Positions 19,868-29,412 of a DNA stretch of 64,000 nt are shown here, one piece after another (the first letter of the stretch is position 1; every line of letters begins with the position of its first letter). The notes beneath the pieces are model-generated. The model saw only the letters and a program-made list of their open reading frames with translations. It was not told the origin of the DNA and searched no databases. Origin of the DNA: Nannocystis punicea (lineage in GTDB: Bacteria; Myxococcota_A; Polyangia; Nannocystales; Nannocystaceae); the NCBI RefSeq assembly GCF_026965555.1, contig NZ_CP114040.1, forward strand, positions 6,076,001 through 6,140,000, given 5' to 3'. The position numbers and the translations under genes were made by a program.

Positions 19868-20405
19868 CGGGGAGCACCTCGGCGCGCACGTCCTCGGCGC
19901 GCTTCTGCTGGAACTCGCGCAGCGCCGCCGCGAGCGCCGGCCGGGCCAGCGCGAGCACGCGGATCGCCTGCAGCGCGGCGTTGTAGGCCCCGGCGGCGCC
20001 GATCGCCAGAGTCCCGACCGGCACGCCGCGCGGCATCTGCACGATCGAGAGCAGCGAGTCGAGCCCGCCGAGCGCGGCCGTCTGGATCGGCACGCCGAAC
20101 ACCGGGAGGCGCGTCTCCGCGGCCACCATCCCCGGCAGGTGGGCCGCCCCGCCCGCGCCGGCGACGATCACCGCCAGCCCGCGGGCCTCGGCCGTGCGCG
20201 CGTACTCTGCCAGCCACTCCGGCGTGCGGTGAGCCGAGACCACGCGGCACTCGTGCGGCACGCCGAACTGCTTCAGCACCGCCGAGGCCTCGCGCATCGT
20301 CTCCCAGTCGGAGCGGCTGCCCATGATCACACCCACAAGCGGGCTCACGTCGACGGGGCTCGCCTGCTCGCCAGTCGGGTCGGGGCCGTTCGGGCCTGCG
20401 CTCAT
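19860..20405 (-). CDS. purE: N5-carboxyaminoimidazole ribonucleotide mutase
   Basis: 181 residues with a ~22-residue N-terminal extension before the conserved core. PurE converts N5-CAIR to CAIR, the step after PurK. Signature segments are VGVIMGSRSDWETM, VVSAHRTPEWLAEYA, VIVAGAGGAAHLPGMVAA and FGVPIQTAALGGLDSLLSIVQMPRGVPV, with the catalytic His in the SAHRTP loop. It is the first gene of the purEK pair. The predicted start of transcription falls on or next to its ATG. Confidence 0.96.
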   Translation of the reverse strand: MSAGPNGPDPTGEQASPVDVSPLVGVIMGSRSDWETMREASAVLKQFGVPHECRVVSAHRTPEWLAEYARTAEARGLAVIVAGAGGAAHLPGMVAAETRLPVFGVPIQTAALGGLDSLLSIVQMPRGVPVGTLAIGAAGAYNAALQAIRVLALARPALAAALREFQQKRAEDVRAEVLPDA

Positions 20406-20411
20406 GGGCGG

Positions 20412-20439
20412 ATTATCCAGATCTGGCGGAGCACGACAA
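20412..20439 (-). promoter_or_regulatory. Predicted purEK promoter
   Basis: On the minus strand TTGTCG (20439-20434) and GATAAT (20417-20412) are 16 bases apart. GATAAT ends seven bases before the purE ATG, so the message would be leaderless or nearly so. This is a consensus match in a GC-rich background, not proof. Confidence 0.45.
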
Positions 20440-20463
20440 CAAAAACTCGTGTTAAGCTGCCGA

Positions 20464-21111
20464 ATGCCGCGAATTCACGCGATCTTCGCCGGTTGGCTGG
20501 TGTTTCTGCTGGCCCGCGAGGCCGGCGCGGAGCTCGAACCGAAGCGCAAGGGGCTGCAGGTCGATGTCGCGGGCGGCCTGTCCTTTTGCTTGCCGGGCGG
20601 GGCGGCGCGGTGCAAGCGCGTCGACGGCGTCACCGCCCCGCACGCCGGCGGCGTCGTCACCGTCGGCTATCGCTTCCGGCCGTGGCTGCTCGCCGGCCTG
20701 TCGTACGAGTTCGGGCTGCTGCGGCCGACGTATACGGACATCCTCGGCGGCCGCCCGCTGTACGGCCTCGCCCGCCATCAGGGGATCTTCGGGGTCGTGC
20801 GCACCGGGGTCGACGTCGGCCGCGTCGACCTCGGGCTCGAGCTCGGCCTCGGCTACTCGCAGCAAATCGCGACGTACGTACACGACGACTTCCGCGGCCA
20901 GCGCTTCGGCACGCTCGGGTTCGCGGCCCGGGTCACGCCGCTGGTCGCCGTCTACCTCACGCGCCGGCTCTACCTCGGCCTGCGCTGGGACGTGACCCTG
21001 AACTTCCACCGCAGCCCGGCGTGCAGCCCTGGGCGCTGCGAGGGCCCCGTGCGCGCGCCCGCGTTCGGCCATCACGCTCTGCTGGGCCTGATGGTCGGAG
21101 TCACGATCTGA
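20464..21111 (+). CDS. Small outer-membrane beta-barrel protein
   Basis: 215 residues from the ATG at 20464. A signal peptide ends at REAGA. The rest alternates amphipathic strands with short turns (VVTVGYRFRPWLLAGLSYEFGLL, VDLGLELGLGYS, LYLGLRWDVTLNF) and ends LLGLMVGVTI, as in eight-stranded barrels of the OmpA/OmpW size class. Two cysteine pairs may form loop disulfides. It is divergent from purE with 58 bases between, and followed by a similar gene (21202-21867) that looks like a distant relative. Specific function unknown. Confidence 0.65.
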   Translation: MPRIHAIFAGWLVFLLAREAGAELEPKRKGLQVDVAGGLSFCLPGGAARCKRVDGVTAPHAGGVVTVGYRFRPWLLAGLSYEFGLLRPTYTDILGGRPLYGLARHQGIFGVVRTGVDVGRVDLGLELGLGYSQQIATYVHDDFRGQRFGTLGFAARVTPLVAVYLTRRLYLGLRWDVTLNFHRSPACSPGRCEGPVRAPAFGHHALLGLMVGVTI

Positions 21112-21122
21112 GCGGCGGCCGA

Positions 21123-21140
21123 CCGGGCGGATCCGCCCGG
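21123..21140. terminator. 18-bp perfect palindrome after the barrel gene
   Basis: CCGGGCGGATCCGCCCGG lies 12 bases past the stop at 21111. It could be a terminator stem or an operator for the next gene; there is no T-run. Confidence 0.35.
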
Positions 21141-21201
21141 CGCGCAGAAGTTGTTCGCCCGTCGCCTTGCGCGGGCGGCGACTGCCTCACACAACACCCT
21201 C

Positions 21202-21867
21202 ATGACTCCTGCCCGCCTCGCCCTCTGCGCCCTCGCCGCGACCTTCACCTTCAGCGTGGCCTCCGCCGTCCACGCCGCGGACGTGAAGCGACGCGGCGGG
21301 CAGGCCGAGATGATGGTCGGCGGATCGATGTGCATCCCGAGCCGGGCCGGCTGCAAGTCGACCGACGAGATCGTCGGGCGCACCCTGCCCTCGTTCGGCA
21401 TGGGCTTCACCCTCGGCTTCCGCCCGATCCGCGCCCTCATGATCGGCGCCGCCTACAACGTCGGCTTCTTCAACGCCGACTACCAGACCGCCGCCAGCGA
21501 CGCCTACCGCGCCTCGTATCAGAACAGCTTCTTCGCGGTGATCCGCGGGATCTTGCCGATCTGGCGCATCGACCTCGGCCTCGAGATCGGCCCCGGCTTC
21601 TCGCGCCAGGTGTTCAACTCCCGCGGCGGCGTGCTCCCGTACGACCGCCAGTACTCGCAGGGCTTCGCCCTCAAGACCGCGCCCTCGATCGACTTCTTCG
21701 TCACCCAGCGCTTCTTCATCGGCGGCAAGGTCGACTTCATCTGGAACTTCCACCGCGAGGTCTGCACCCGCGAGGGCGGCAGCCGGGCCTGCTTCAAGAA
21801 GGACGACAACGATCAGGCCAGCGTGCACCAGATGATCGTCGGCTTCCACCTCGGCACCACCTTCTGA
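21202..21867 (+). CDS. Small outer-membrane beta-barrel protein
   Basis: 221 residues from the ATG at 21202, chosen because the signal peptide (MTPARLALCALAATFTFSVASAVHA) begins there. The mature part has barrel-like strands (MGFTLGFRPIRALMIGAAYNVGFF, IDLGLEIGPGFSRQVF, FFIGGKVDFIWNFHREVC) and ends VGFHLGTTF with a terminal Phe. Its layout (early Cys pair, late Cys pair, W-x-F-H-R segment) mirrors the preceding protein. The two are probably ancient duplicates; no specific function is recognised. Confidence 0.65.
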   Translation: MTPARLALCALAATFTFSVASAVHAADVKRRGGQAEMMVGGSMCIPSRAGCKSTDEIVGRTLPSFGMGFTLGFRPIRALMIGAAYNVGFFNADYQTAASDAYRASYQNSFFAVIRGILPIWRIDLGLEIGPGFSRQVFNSRGGVLPYDRQYSQGFALKTAPSIDFFVTQRFFIGGKVDFIWNFHREVCTREGGSRACFKKDDNDQASVHQMIVGFHLGTTF

Positions 21868-21982
21868 GCCCGGCGGGCGCCCCAGGCGGACGCGAACGCA
21901 GCCCTGGCTCACTGGCCCCGAGTCACTGTCGCCGAGTCGGCGGGCCCGCGGCGGCCCGGGCGCGCTGATACAGTCCGCTCGC

Positions 21983-23455
21983 ATGTGGACCCCGCCCGCC
22001 AAGATCCGCCACGCGATCCCGCCGGCGCGCTGGCCGACCGCCGAGGAGGCGGAGGCGAGCCGGTGGTTCTCGCCGATCGACCTCGGCCCGTGCCGCCTGC
22101 ACGCGCGCACCTGGGTGCCGGCGATGGTGCCGTGGCGGGCGTCCGACGACGGCCTCGTCACGCCCGACGTGATCGCCTGGTACGCCCGCTTCGCCGCCGG
22201 GGAGCCGGGCGCGCTGGTGGTCGAGGCCACCGGGATCCGCGACGTCCCGAGCGGCCCGCTGCTGCGGATCGGCGACGACCGCTTCGTCGCCGGCCTGGCC
22301 GAGCTGGTCGCCGCAGTGCGCGCGGCCAGCGGCGGGCGCACCCGCCTGTTCATCCAGCTGATCGACTTCCTGGCCGTCAAGCGGCGCCCGCCGCCCGACA
22401 AGTTCTTCGCCCGCTTCTTGCGCGTCGACGCCGGCCACCGCCGCCGCCTCGCCGCCGCCCTCGCCGACGACCGCTGGGAGGCCGCCCCCGAGGCCGAGCT
22501 GCGCGCCCGCCTGCTGTCTGCCGAGCCAGGTCTTTTGGAGCAGGTCCTCACGGACAGGGAGCGCCGCGAGCTCGACTACGGCTACCGCGAGCTGGTCACC
22601 GACCTCGACCTGCCGCACGTGCGCGACCTGCCGCGGGTCCTGCCGGAGCTGTTCGCGGCCGCGGCCGCGCGCGCCGAGGCGGCCGGGTTCGACGGCGTCG
22701 AGCTGCACTACGCCCACGCCTACACGATGGCGAGCTTCCTCTCGCGCACCAACACCCGCGCCGACGGCTACGGCGGCGGCCTCGAGGGCCGCGCCCGCCT
22801 GCCGCTCGAGGTGCTCGCGGCCGTGCGCGCGCGGGTCGGCGCCGGCACGGCCGTCGGCTGCCGCATGCTCGGCGACGAGGTCATCGCCGGCGGCAGCGAC
22901 CTCGCCGACGCGGTCCACTTCGCCCGCGCCTTCGCGGCCGCCGGCATGGACTTCGTCAGCGTGTCGAAGGGCGGCAAGTTCGACGACGCCCACCAGCCGA
23001 AGGTCGGCGAGGCCGTCTACCCCTACACCGGCCCGAGCGGCTACGAGTGCATGCCGACGATCCACAGCGACGCGCGCGGCCCGTTCGCCCGCAACGTCCC
23101 GCTGGCGGCCGCGATCCGGGCCGCGATCCGCGACGACGGCCGCACCACCCCGGTGGTCGCCGCCGGCGGGATCCACAGCTTCGACCAGGCCGAGGCCATC
23201 CTCGCCGCCGGCCACGCCGACATCGTCGCCGCCGCGCGCCAGAGCCTCGCCGACCCCGACTGGTTCCTCAAGCTCCGCCTCGGCCGCGGCGCCGAGGTCC
23301 GCCGCTGCAAGTTCACCAACTACTGCGAGGCGCTCGACACCCAGCACAAGCAGGTCACCTGCCAGCTGTGGGACCGCACCGAGCTCGACGAGCCCGACCT
23401 GGCCCGCTCGCACGACGGCCGGCGCCGCCTGGTCGCCCCGCGCTGGCGTCGGTGA
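21983..23455 (+). CDS. Old Yellow Enzyme family flavin oxidoreductase
   Basis: 490 residues, longer than typical OYEs (~360-400). The TIM-barrel landmarks are present: GVELHYAHAYTMASFLSRTNTRADGYGG (His-x-x-His-like position and substrate loop), then DFVSVSKGGKF, TPVVAAGGI and ADIVAAARQSLADPDWFLKLR for FMN phosphate binding. A C-terminal cysteine set (CKFTNYCEALD, QVTCQLW) resembles the cluster-binding region of 2,4-dienoyl-CoA reductase-type members but lacks the full CxxCxxxC pattern. It probably reduces activated alkenes with NAD(P)H. The substrate is unknown. Three CAGG cores lie inside the frame (22527, 22541, 22555). Confidence 0.85.
   Translation: MWTPPAKIRHAIPPARWPTAEEAEASRWFSPIDLGPCRLHARTWVPAMVPWRASDDGLVTPDVIAWYARFAAGEPGALVVEATGIRDVPSGPLLRIGDDRFVAGLAELVAAVRAASGGRTRLFIQLIDFLAVKRRPPPDKFFARFLRVDAGHRRRLAAALADDRWEAAPEAELRARLLSAEPGLLEQVLTDRERRELDYGYRELVTDLDLPHVRDLPRVLPELFAAAAARAEAAGFDGVELHYAHAYTMASFLSRTNTRADGYGGGLEGRARLPLEVLAAVRARVGAGTAVGCRMLGDEVIAGGSDLADAVHFARAFAAAGMDFVSVSKGGKFDDAHQPKVGEAVYPYTGPSGYECMPTIHSDARGPFARNVPLAAAIRAAIRDDGRTTPVVAAGGIHSFDQAEAILAAGHADIVAAARQSLADPDWFLKLRLGRGAEVRRCKFTNYCEALDTQHKQVTCQLWDRTELDEPDLARSHDGRRRLVAPRWRR
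22527..22558. repeat. 14-bp-phased CAGG array inside the OYE gene
   Basis: CAGG at 22527, 22541 and 22555. The region is a variable surface segment of the protein. Confidence 0.75.
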
Positions 23456-23529
23456 CATGTCGCTTCGGACATGGCGTGGCGGACATGCTCCTGCGAACAT
23501 GCTCGTCACGACATGTCGTGACGAACCTG
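23456..23529. repeat. 14-bp-phased CATG array between convergent genes
   Basis: CATG at 23456, 23470, 23484, 23498 and 23512, then CCTG at 23526. It starts at the base after the OYE stop and ends just before the stop of the minus-strand lipoprotein. A 22-base perfect palindrome at 23503-23524 is centred on the CATG at 23512. Confidence 0.95.
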
Positions 23530-23536
23530 TCCCGAG

Positions 23537-24655
23537 TCACCCGCGGCGAGCGATCCGCGTCTCGGTCGGGCCGGGGTTGATGGTGAACAGATCGAGCGTC
23601 AGCTGACAGCCGTCGGCGCTGACGGCGACCGGGCAGGTCACGAAGCCGCCGACGCGCAACGAGGCGCTGCGGGTGACCGTGTGCCAGGGGCTGCCGACGC
23701 TGTCGCGCTCGGCGAACCACACCCCGGCGCGGCCGTCGTTGGGGTCGCCCTCACCGCCGCCCTCGCTGTCGAAGGCGCCGAAGAACAGCCGCAGGCCGTC
23801 GGGCGCGAGCGCGGGACAGGCGAGGATGCCGAAGCCCGGGTCGCTCGGCGTCACCATCACCGGCGAGAGGTCGGGGAACTTCTCGTGCACCTGCGGATCG
23901 CGGGCGATCTGGTAGAAGTTGAAGCCGAACTTGAACTGCCCGAACGGCGGCCCGTCGTCGCGCTGGAACAGCAGGAGCGCGCCGTCGGCCGTCGGGTTCG
24001 GGTGGCTCTCGAAGCGGATCCCGAACGCCTGCGCCCCGCCCGCGACCGTCGGCGTGCCCCACATGTCGCCGTCGCGCGGCAGCACGTAGATGTCGCCGCC
24101 GACGCCGCCGAAGAACAGCTCCTGCGTCCCGGCGACGAACGCCGGGTGGTCGGCCTGGTACGACGACGACGGCCAGATCGACGCTCCGGCCGGGAACGCG
24201 AGCTCGGGGTCGTCGCGGGTCGAGCGGATCACCTGCCACTGATTGCCCATGAACGCCCGCCAGTGCAGCGTCTTGGCGTCGGGCGACAGCATGGGCGAGC
24301 TGCCGGGCGGGTCGAGCGCCAGCGACACGACGTCCCAGTCGTCGACCCCGAGGTCCCAGCAGCCGACCGGCTCGCCGGTGCTCGTCTCGGTTGTCCCCGA
24401 GGACATGTCCGGAAGGACCGCCGTGGTCGAGCTCGTCGTCGTCGTCGCCGCCGACGTCTCGCTCCCCTCCGTGATGCCGCTCGTGCTCGTCGGCCCCGGC
24501 CCCGTCGTCGTGCTCGACGTCGTCGTCGTCGTCGAGGTCGTCGTCGTCACGCCGCCGGTGCCGCCGGCGGTCCCGTCGTCGCCGTCGTAGGCCGGGTTGG
24601 GCTTGAGACAGCCGGCGATCAGCGCCGCCGCCGCCGTACACCACACGCGCCGCAT
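23537..24655 (-). CDS. WD40/TolB-like-repeat lipoprotein
   Basis: 372 residues. Signal peptide with lipobox (LIAGC, Cys 16), then a ~70-residue Thr/Ser/Gly linker. The body has repeats with S-x-D/P-D-x-x-x-L-x-W/F (SPDAKTLHWRAF, APDGLRLFFGAF, SADGCQLTLDLF), the PD40/TolB-type propeller motif. It is probably a surface-exposed propeller. The linker is encoded by long runs of GTC/GTCGTC-like triplets on the plus strand and could be length-variable. Divergence from relatives makes any ligand unknown. Confidence 0.75.
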   Translation of the reverse strand: MRRVWCTAAAALIAGCLKPNPAYDGDDGTAGGTGGVTTTTSTTTTTSSTTTGPGPTSTSGITEGSETSAATTTTSSTTAVLPDMSSGTTETSTGEPVGCWDLGVDDWDVVSLALDPPGSSPMLSPDAKTLHWRAFMGNQWQVIRSTRDDPELAFPAGASIWPSSSYQADHPAFVAGTQELFFGGVGGDIYVLPRDGDMWGTPTVAGGAQAFGIRFESHPNPTADGALLLFQRDDGPPFGQFKFGFNFYQIARDPQVHEKFPDLSPVMVTPSDPGFGILACPALAPDGLRLFFGAFDSEGGGEGDPNDGRAGVWFAERDSVGSPWHTVTRSASLRVGGFVTCPVAVSADGCQLTLDLFTINPGPTETRIARRG

Positions 24656-24745
24656 CGACGATCGGCATAGCGGATCGCCGGTCCGCCGTCGACGCCCGCC
24701 TGAGAGGTCCCCCTCGGACCTGCGTTCAGGGGGCGTCCGGCTCGC

Positions 24746-27210
24746 TCATGGTGCGACGATCTGCGCCTCGATGAACGCCGGGATCACGTCGTCGCGCAGG
24801 TTCACGCGCGCGAACAGCTGGTCGGGGTCGAGCCCCGTGGCCGCGAAGTCGAACACGTGGCCGATGCGGGGGTGTACGGCACCTCGAAGGTGTCGCCGAC
24901 CGGCAGGTTGTCCTTGATGAACGACAGCGTCAGCGGCACCCGCACGTGCACGGGATCGGCCGCCGCGACCTCGGGGTCGAGCAGGCGGAAGCCGCCGACG
25001 GGCCACGTCTTCACCAGGTCGTAGGCCGGCGGCGGGCGCACCAGGTCGATCGTCAGCTGGCCGCCCGCGAGCGTCGCGGTCAGCTCGTGCTCCTTGGCGA
25101 ACGTGACCTCGAACGGCGCCGTCTCGAACGCGTAGTCCTCGGTCGCCTGGCCGTCGAACGAGCGGCCGGCGATCCGCAGGCGATAGTCGCCCGCGGGCAT
25201 GTCGGCCGGGACTTGCCAGTCGACGTACCACTTCTGCTGGCGCTCGGCGAGCAGCTTGCCGTTGGGCTCGGGCACCGGCGCGTAGTGGGTGAGCATGTGG
25301 TAGCGGCTGTTGTCGAGCGCCGCCCCGGCCCAGCCGCTCGGCGACGGCACGTCGACGAACCCGTCGCCGTCGTCGACCTGCACGGTCACGCGCGGCTCGC
25401 CGAGCGACGGCTCGCCGCCGTTCCAGGCGACCCGCACCGTGTCGCCGCGCCCGAGAGTCATCGGCGGCTCGCTCGTCAGCCCCGGCGCGTCGGCGCTGGC
25501 CTCGAGCGCCCGCGGCTCGAACGACTTGCCGACCGACAGCGACGGCGACTCCTCCGACCACACCGGCGAGCCGTCGCCGGCGATCAGCGACTCGACGATC
25601 TTCATCTGCCCGTCGACCAGGTACTTGGCCAGGAGCGGCCCCCACAGGCTCATCTCCGACTCGTAGCCGCCCTGCAGCCAGTCGTCGGGCTGCGTCAGGT
25701 ACAGCAGGTGATCCTGCGAGTAGCCGAACACCATGCCGTCGACGGCGCGCTCCTCGTAGCCCGCGCGCGCGTACTGAATCACCGACGCGGTCGGCTCGCC
25801 GGGCAGCGTCAGCATGTAGAAGTCGTCGAGGCGCGCGACGGTCAGGTACGTCTGGTGCACCTCGCCGTGCGGCACCTTCTCGCCCAGCGACTCCAGCAGC
25901 CCCTGCATCGGCATGCAGTTCTTCGGCTTGCCCTCCATGCTGGTCGCGGGGTTGCCGTCGTCGACGTCGCCCTCGGCGCCCTTGCACTGCCAACCGCCCC
26001 ACAGGTACGGCCCGCCCTGCGAATTCTGGAACTCGGGGTAGTCGTCGTAGCCGATCCCGCTGTACGTCAGGTCGATGCGGCGCGAGCGGACCCCCAGCGT
26101 CGCCTCGTCGCGCCACTCGATGGCATCGTAGAGCTCGAGGATCCGCGGCGCCGCGGCGTGACCCACCCGCTCGATGCGGGCCGGCTCCGGGTGGCCAAGG
26201 CCGTCGCCCGCGGGCGAGGCGTCGCCGCCGCCCGACTGCGCGAACATGCCGAAGATCGGCTGGCCCTTGGCGGCGAAGAACGCCTCCTCGAACTTCATCT
26301 CGAGCCCGCCCGGCGCGTCCTCCGTGAACAGCTCGTTGGGCGAGTCGAACACGGTCCCGTGCATGCCGAAGTTGATCACGGTCGCCATCGGCGTGCCGTC
26401 GGGGCGGCGCACCGCCAGCAGCGTCAGGCGGCCGTCCTTGCCGTAGGTCGGGTCGTTCTCGCCGCGGCGGTCGCGATACACCGCGTCGCTCGGGTCCCAG
26501 TCGTCCTGCCAGGCCACGCCCCACTGCGCCGGCCCGAGGTCGGCGACCGCCGCCGCGATCACGTCGGCCATCGCCGTCGTCATGCGGTCGATCAGCTCCT
26601 CGTCGGGCGAGTCGGCGCCGACGAACCCGAGCGGCGCCGGCAGCCGCCAGTAGCGGGCCAGGTTGTGGTGCGAGTGCGTCGCCGCGGTGATGAGGCGCCC
26701 GGTGATGTCGATGTCGTGCAGCGTCTTGAGCTTCTCGATCGTGCCCTCGGTGAGCGAGTGCTCCGAGCTCATCGTCGGCATCTTCATGACCACGAGGCGC
26801 TCGCCGCCGACCTCGATGACCATCGCCTTGATCGTGCCGAGCCCGTAGAAGCCGGACGCGCCGTTCAGCAGGTGGTTCCACGGCGTGCTGTTGGTGACGG
26901 TGCGGCCGCCGAACCCGGCCATGGACGCGCCGACCGGGCCGGTGAGGTAGCCGACCGCCACGCCGGCCTGGACCGGGCCCTGCGGGAGCGGATCGATCTC
27001 TTCCGTGGTGCTCGCGGTCGTCCCGCTCGTACTCGTCGTCAGGCCCCCGGACGTGGTCGGCGTCACGTCCGTGGTCGACCCCGTCGCCGTGGTCGCGTCC
27101 GACGTCGTCGCGCCGTCCGAGGCCGACGTCTCCGCCGTCGGGCCGGGACACCCTACCAGCGCGAGGGCCGCGAGCGCCCGCACCCACGTAAGCTGCTGCT
27201 TCATCATCAT
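24746..27210 (-). CDS. Neutral-ceramidase-like lipoprotein, frameshift near 3' end
   Basis: About 820 residues once repaired. Lipobox LALVGC (Cys 21) and a Thr/Ser-rich linker to ~70. The body follows neutral/alkaline ceramidases: AGVAVGYLTGPVGASMAGFGG, AATHSHHNLARYW (His179 and His181 at the zinc site), VINFGMHGTVF (His284) and a late beta-sandwich domain. Ceramidases split ceramide to sphingosine and fatty acid; related bacterial enzymes may act on other amides. The frame breaks at a G5 run (24868-24872). The upstream frame stops soon after, while the other frame continues VFDFAATGLDPDQLFARVNLRDDVIPAFIEAQIVAP to the stop at 24746. One missing base in the homopolymer explains it. Confidence 0.75.
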
Positions 27211-27363
27211 CGCCGACTATACCGCCGCGTGGTCGATACGGAACCGCGCGGCCAGGGCCGGGGCGTGCACGCGAGCTCACGTGCCCGGACGCGAGGCGCC
27301 CGCGGGCCTCCTCGCCCGCCGACAAACTGCGCCTGCCTTTGCTAGCCTCGGATCCTCGCGCCC

Positions 27364-28800
27364 GTGGTGACCTCCCTCGTCACTGCCCTTTTCGCAGTCA
27401 CGTGCTTCGCCGCGCGCGCGTCGGGCCTTACCTCGGCGTGGGTCCAGGAACCTGTCCCAAAGGACAGCGAGCCCGAGGTCCCGACCGGCCCGCTGAAGTC
27501 GGACGCGGCGGCCGGAGGGGCGCCCGAGCCGGCCAAGGTGCCGGCGGCGGCCTTGCCCCCGGCCACGGTGCCCGAGGGAGCGAAGCCCGAGGGCAAGGCG
27601 CTGGCCGGCCCGGCGCCGACGATCCCGCCGCGCGAGCGGGTGCGCTGGGGCTGGTTGACCCACCCGCTGTCGCCGACGCCCAGTCAATACCAGGTCCGCA
27701 AGGGACAGAGCCCGCACCGCGTCCTGCCGCTGCCGAGCGTGCGATCGCAGCCCGGCATCGGCCTCATGCTCGGCGCCAACATCTCGTACGCCTATCGCCG
27801 CGGGGAGGGCGACCCGAACCGGATCTACATGATCTTCGAGTCGCGCGTGTCGCTGAAGAAGGTCCAGGACCACAGCTTCTTCATCCGCCTGCGCGATCTC
27901 CTGCGCCGCGAGGAGGTGTTCGAGCTCGGCGTCCTCGGCTACGTCGACCCCGTGTTCCCGTACTTCGGGATCAACAACAACACCAACCTCGAGGGCATCG
28001 ACCTCCAGGCCCGCTACTACCAGGCCCACCTCAACACGGTCGGCGGCTCGCTGACCTACCAGCACCCGCTGTGGCGCCTGCCTGCGCTCGGGGACAAGCC
28101 GCCCGGCCTCTTGCGCTCGTACGTCGGCCTCGCCTACTACGCCGACCGCGTCCGCAGCTACGACAACTCCCTGCTGCAGGCCGACCACCCGGCCGCCGAT
28201 CTCAACGCCCGCCGCGGCCTCATCCGCCTCGGCCTCACCTGGGACCGCCGCGACAACGAGTGGAGCCCCGGCAAGGGCAGCCTGTTCGACGTCATCGTCG
28301 ACAACGCCGGCCCGTGGACCGGCTCGACCGACGCCTGGGGCCGCTTCTCCGCCAACTTCCGCACCTACTGGACCCTCGGCGTCGACAAGTTGGTCCTGGC
28401 CCACCGCCTCAGCTTCGACGCCCTGTGGGGCGACGCCCCGCTGGTCCCCCTCGGCGAGTTCGGCGGCCTCCTCCCCACCGACGGCCTCGGCGGCGCAGCG
28501 GCCGGCCGCGGCTGGATGCGCCGCCGCTACATCGGCCGCCTCAAGGCCTTCGGCAGCCTCGAGCTGCGCTTCGAACCGCTCGAGCTCAAGGTCCGCCGCC
28601 ACACCCTCGGCATCGGCCTCAAGGGGTTCGTCGACCTCGGCGTGGTCGCCGGCCGCATGCAGGACCTGCCCAAGCACTGGCACGTGTCCGGAGGGACAGG
28701 TCTCCAGGTCATCTGGGACCGCTTCGCCGTGCTCCGCCTCGACGCCGGCTTCTCGCGCGAGAGCTTCGGCATCTACTTCATCAACGAGCACGCGTTCTGA
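27364..28800 (+). CDS. Omp85/D15-type outer-membrane beta-barrel protein
   Basis: 478 residues from a GTG at 27364 (27367 also possible). Signal peptide, then a Pro/Ala/Lys-rich stretch to ~85 that may sit in the periplasm. The rest is a barrel of the surface-antigen D15 type: FFIRLRDLLRREEVFELGVLGYVD, GLIRLGLTWDRRDNEWSPGKGSLFDV, LGIGLKGFVDLG and FAVLRLDAGFSRESFGIYFINEHAF, ending in Phe. No POTRA domains are visible, so it is not BamA itself. The D-R-R-D-N-x-W-x-P-x-x-G strand resembles the conserved Omp85 segment. Core pairs at 27451/27465 and 28683/28697 lie in the frame. Confidence 0.75.
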   Translation: MVTSLVTALFAVTCFAARASGLTSAWVQEPVPKDSEPEVPTGPLKSDAAAGGAPEPAKVPAAALPPATVPEGAKPEGKALAGPAPTIPPRERVRWGWLTHPLSPTPSQYQVRKGQSPHRVLPLPSVRSQPGIGLMLGANISYAYRRGEGDPNRIYMIFESRVSLKKVQDHSFFIRLRDLLRREEVFELGVLGYVDPVFPYFGINNNTNLEGIDLQARYYQAHLNTVGGSLTYQHPLWRLPALGDKPPGLLRSYVGLAYYADRVRSYDNSLLQADHPAADLNARRGLIRLGLTWDRRDNEWSPGKGSLFDVIVDNAGPWTGSTDAWGRFSANFRTYWTLGVDKLVLAHRLSFDALWGDAPLVPLGEFGGLLPTDGLGGAAAGRGWMRRRYIGRLKAFGSLELRFEPLELKVRRHTLGIGLKGFVDLGVVAGRMQDLPKHWHVSGGTGLQVIWDRFAVLRLDAGFSRESFGIYFINEHAF

Positions 28801-28995
28801 GCCGCCGCCCCGGGCCTTCGCCACGACCGGCGGCGGAGCACATGTCTTCCTGGACATGCGAGTTTACCGGCCACGGATTCGCCGTGAGCAGCACGCGCGG
28901 CGCTCGCAGGAGTCGCACGACGAGCGGCGCGCGGCGCGATTCCTGCCAGCAGCCTCGCCTGTTCGAGCAGACAGCCCGAGACACGAAGCGCCTCA

Positions 28996-29027
28996 TCTGT
29001 CCCTTCGAGCAGCCGACGCATACCAGC
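28996..29027. repeat. 14-bp-phased array, 3 cores
   Basis: TCTG 28996, CAGC 29010 and CAGC 29024 are 14 apart. Cores are weaker than in the CATG arrays. Confidence 0.5.
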
Positions 29028-29384
29028 TCGCCGTGCGTCCAAGCTCGTGGTTCAGGCCCGAGCGGGTCCCGGAGCTCGGCGGAGGCGACCGTCACCGCCA
29101 CGAGAGAGCTCCCGCAGGACGGGGACCGGGGCGACCTGGCACCGAGTTCCGCAGAACGAGGCAATTGTCACATCGAAGCACCCCGAGCGCCGCGAAGTTC
29201 GAGGACTGTCCGAGGGGACAGGTCGCCCCGGACACCGGCCCCGCGACCCTCGCCGCGCATCGATCCGGGACCCGCTCGCGCCGTGCGACGCTCGCCTCGC
29301 GCGGTGAAGCTCGCCGCGTGGTGAAGCTCGCTGCGTGGTGAAACCCACCGCGCACCTGTCCCATCGGACAGCCTTCAAAGCCAC

Positions 29385-29410
29385 AAAAAAGGCGCGCCCC
29401 ACGGCGCGCC
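29385..29410 (-). terminator. Intrinsic terminator of the parvulin gene
   Basis: GGCGCGCC (29391-29398), loop CCAC, GGCGCGCC (29403-29410). Read on the minus strand the stem is followed by six T (29390-29385). It is the only classical stem plus T-run seen in the window. Confidence 0.85.
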
Positions 29411-29412
29411 TC

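Noticed and set aside
24243..24590. An open frame on the plus strand rich in Val
   Set aside because: It is the antisense of the Thr-rich linker of the lipoprotein at 23537-24655.
28856..29341. A 160-residue open frame in the convergent gap
   Set aside because: It is low-complexity, lies over repeat cores and has no start signal or motif.
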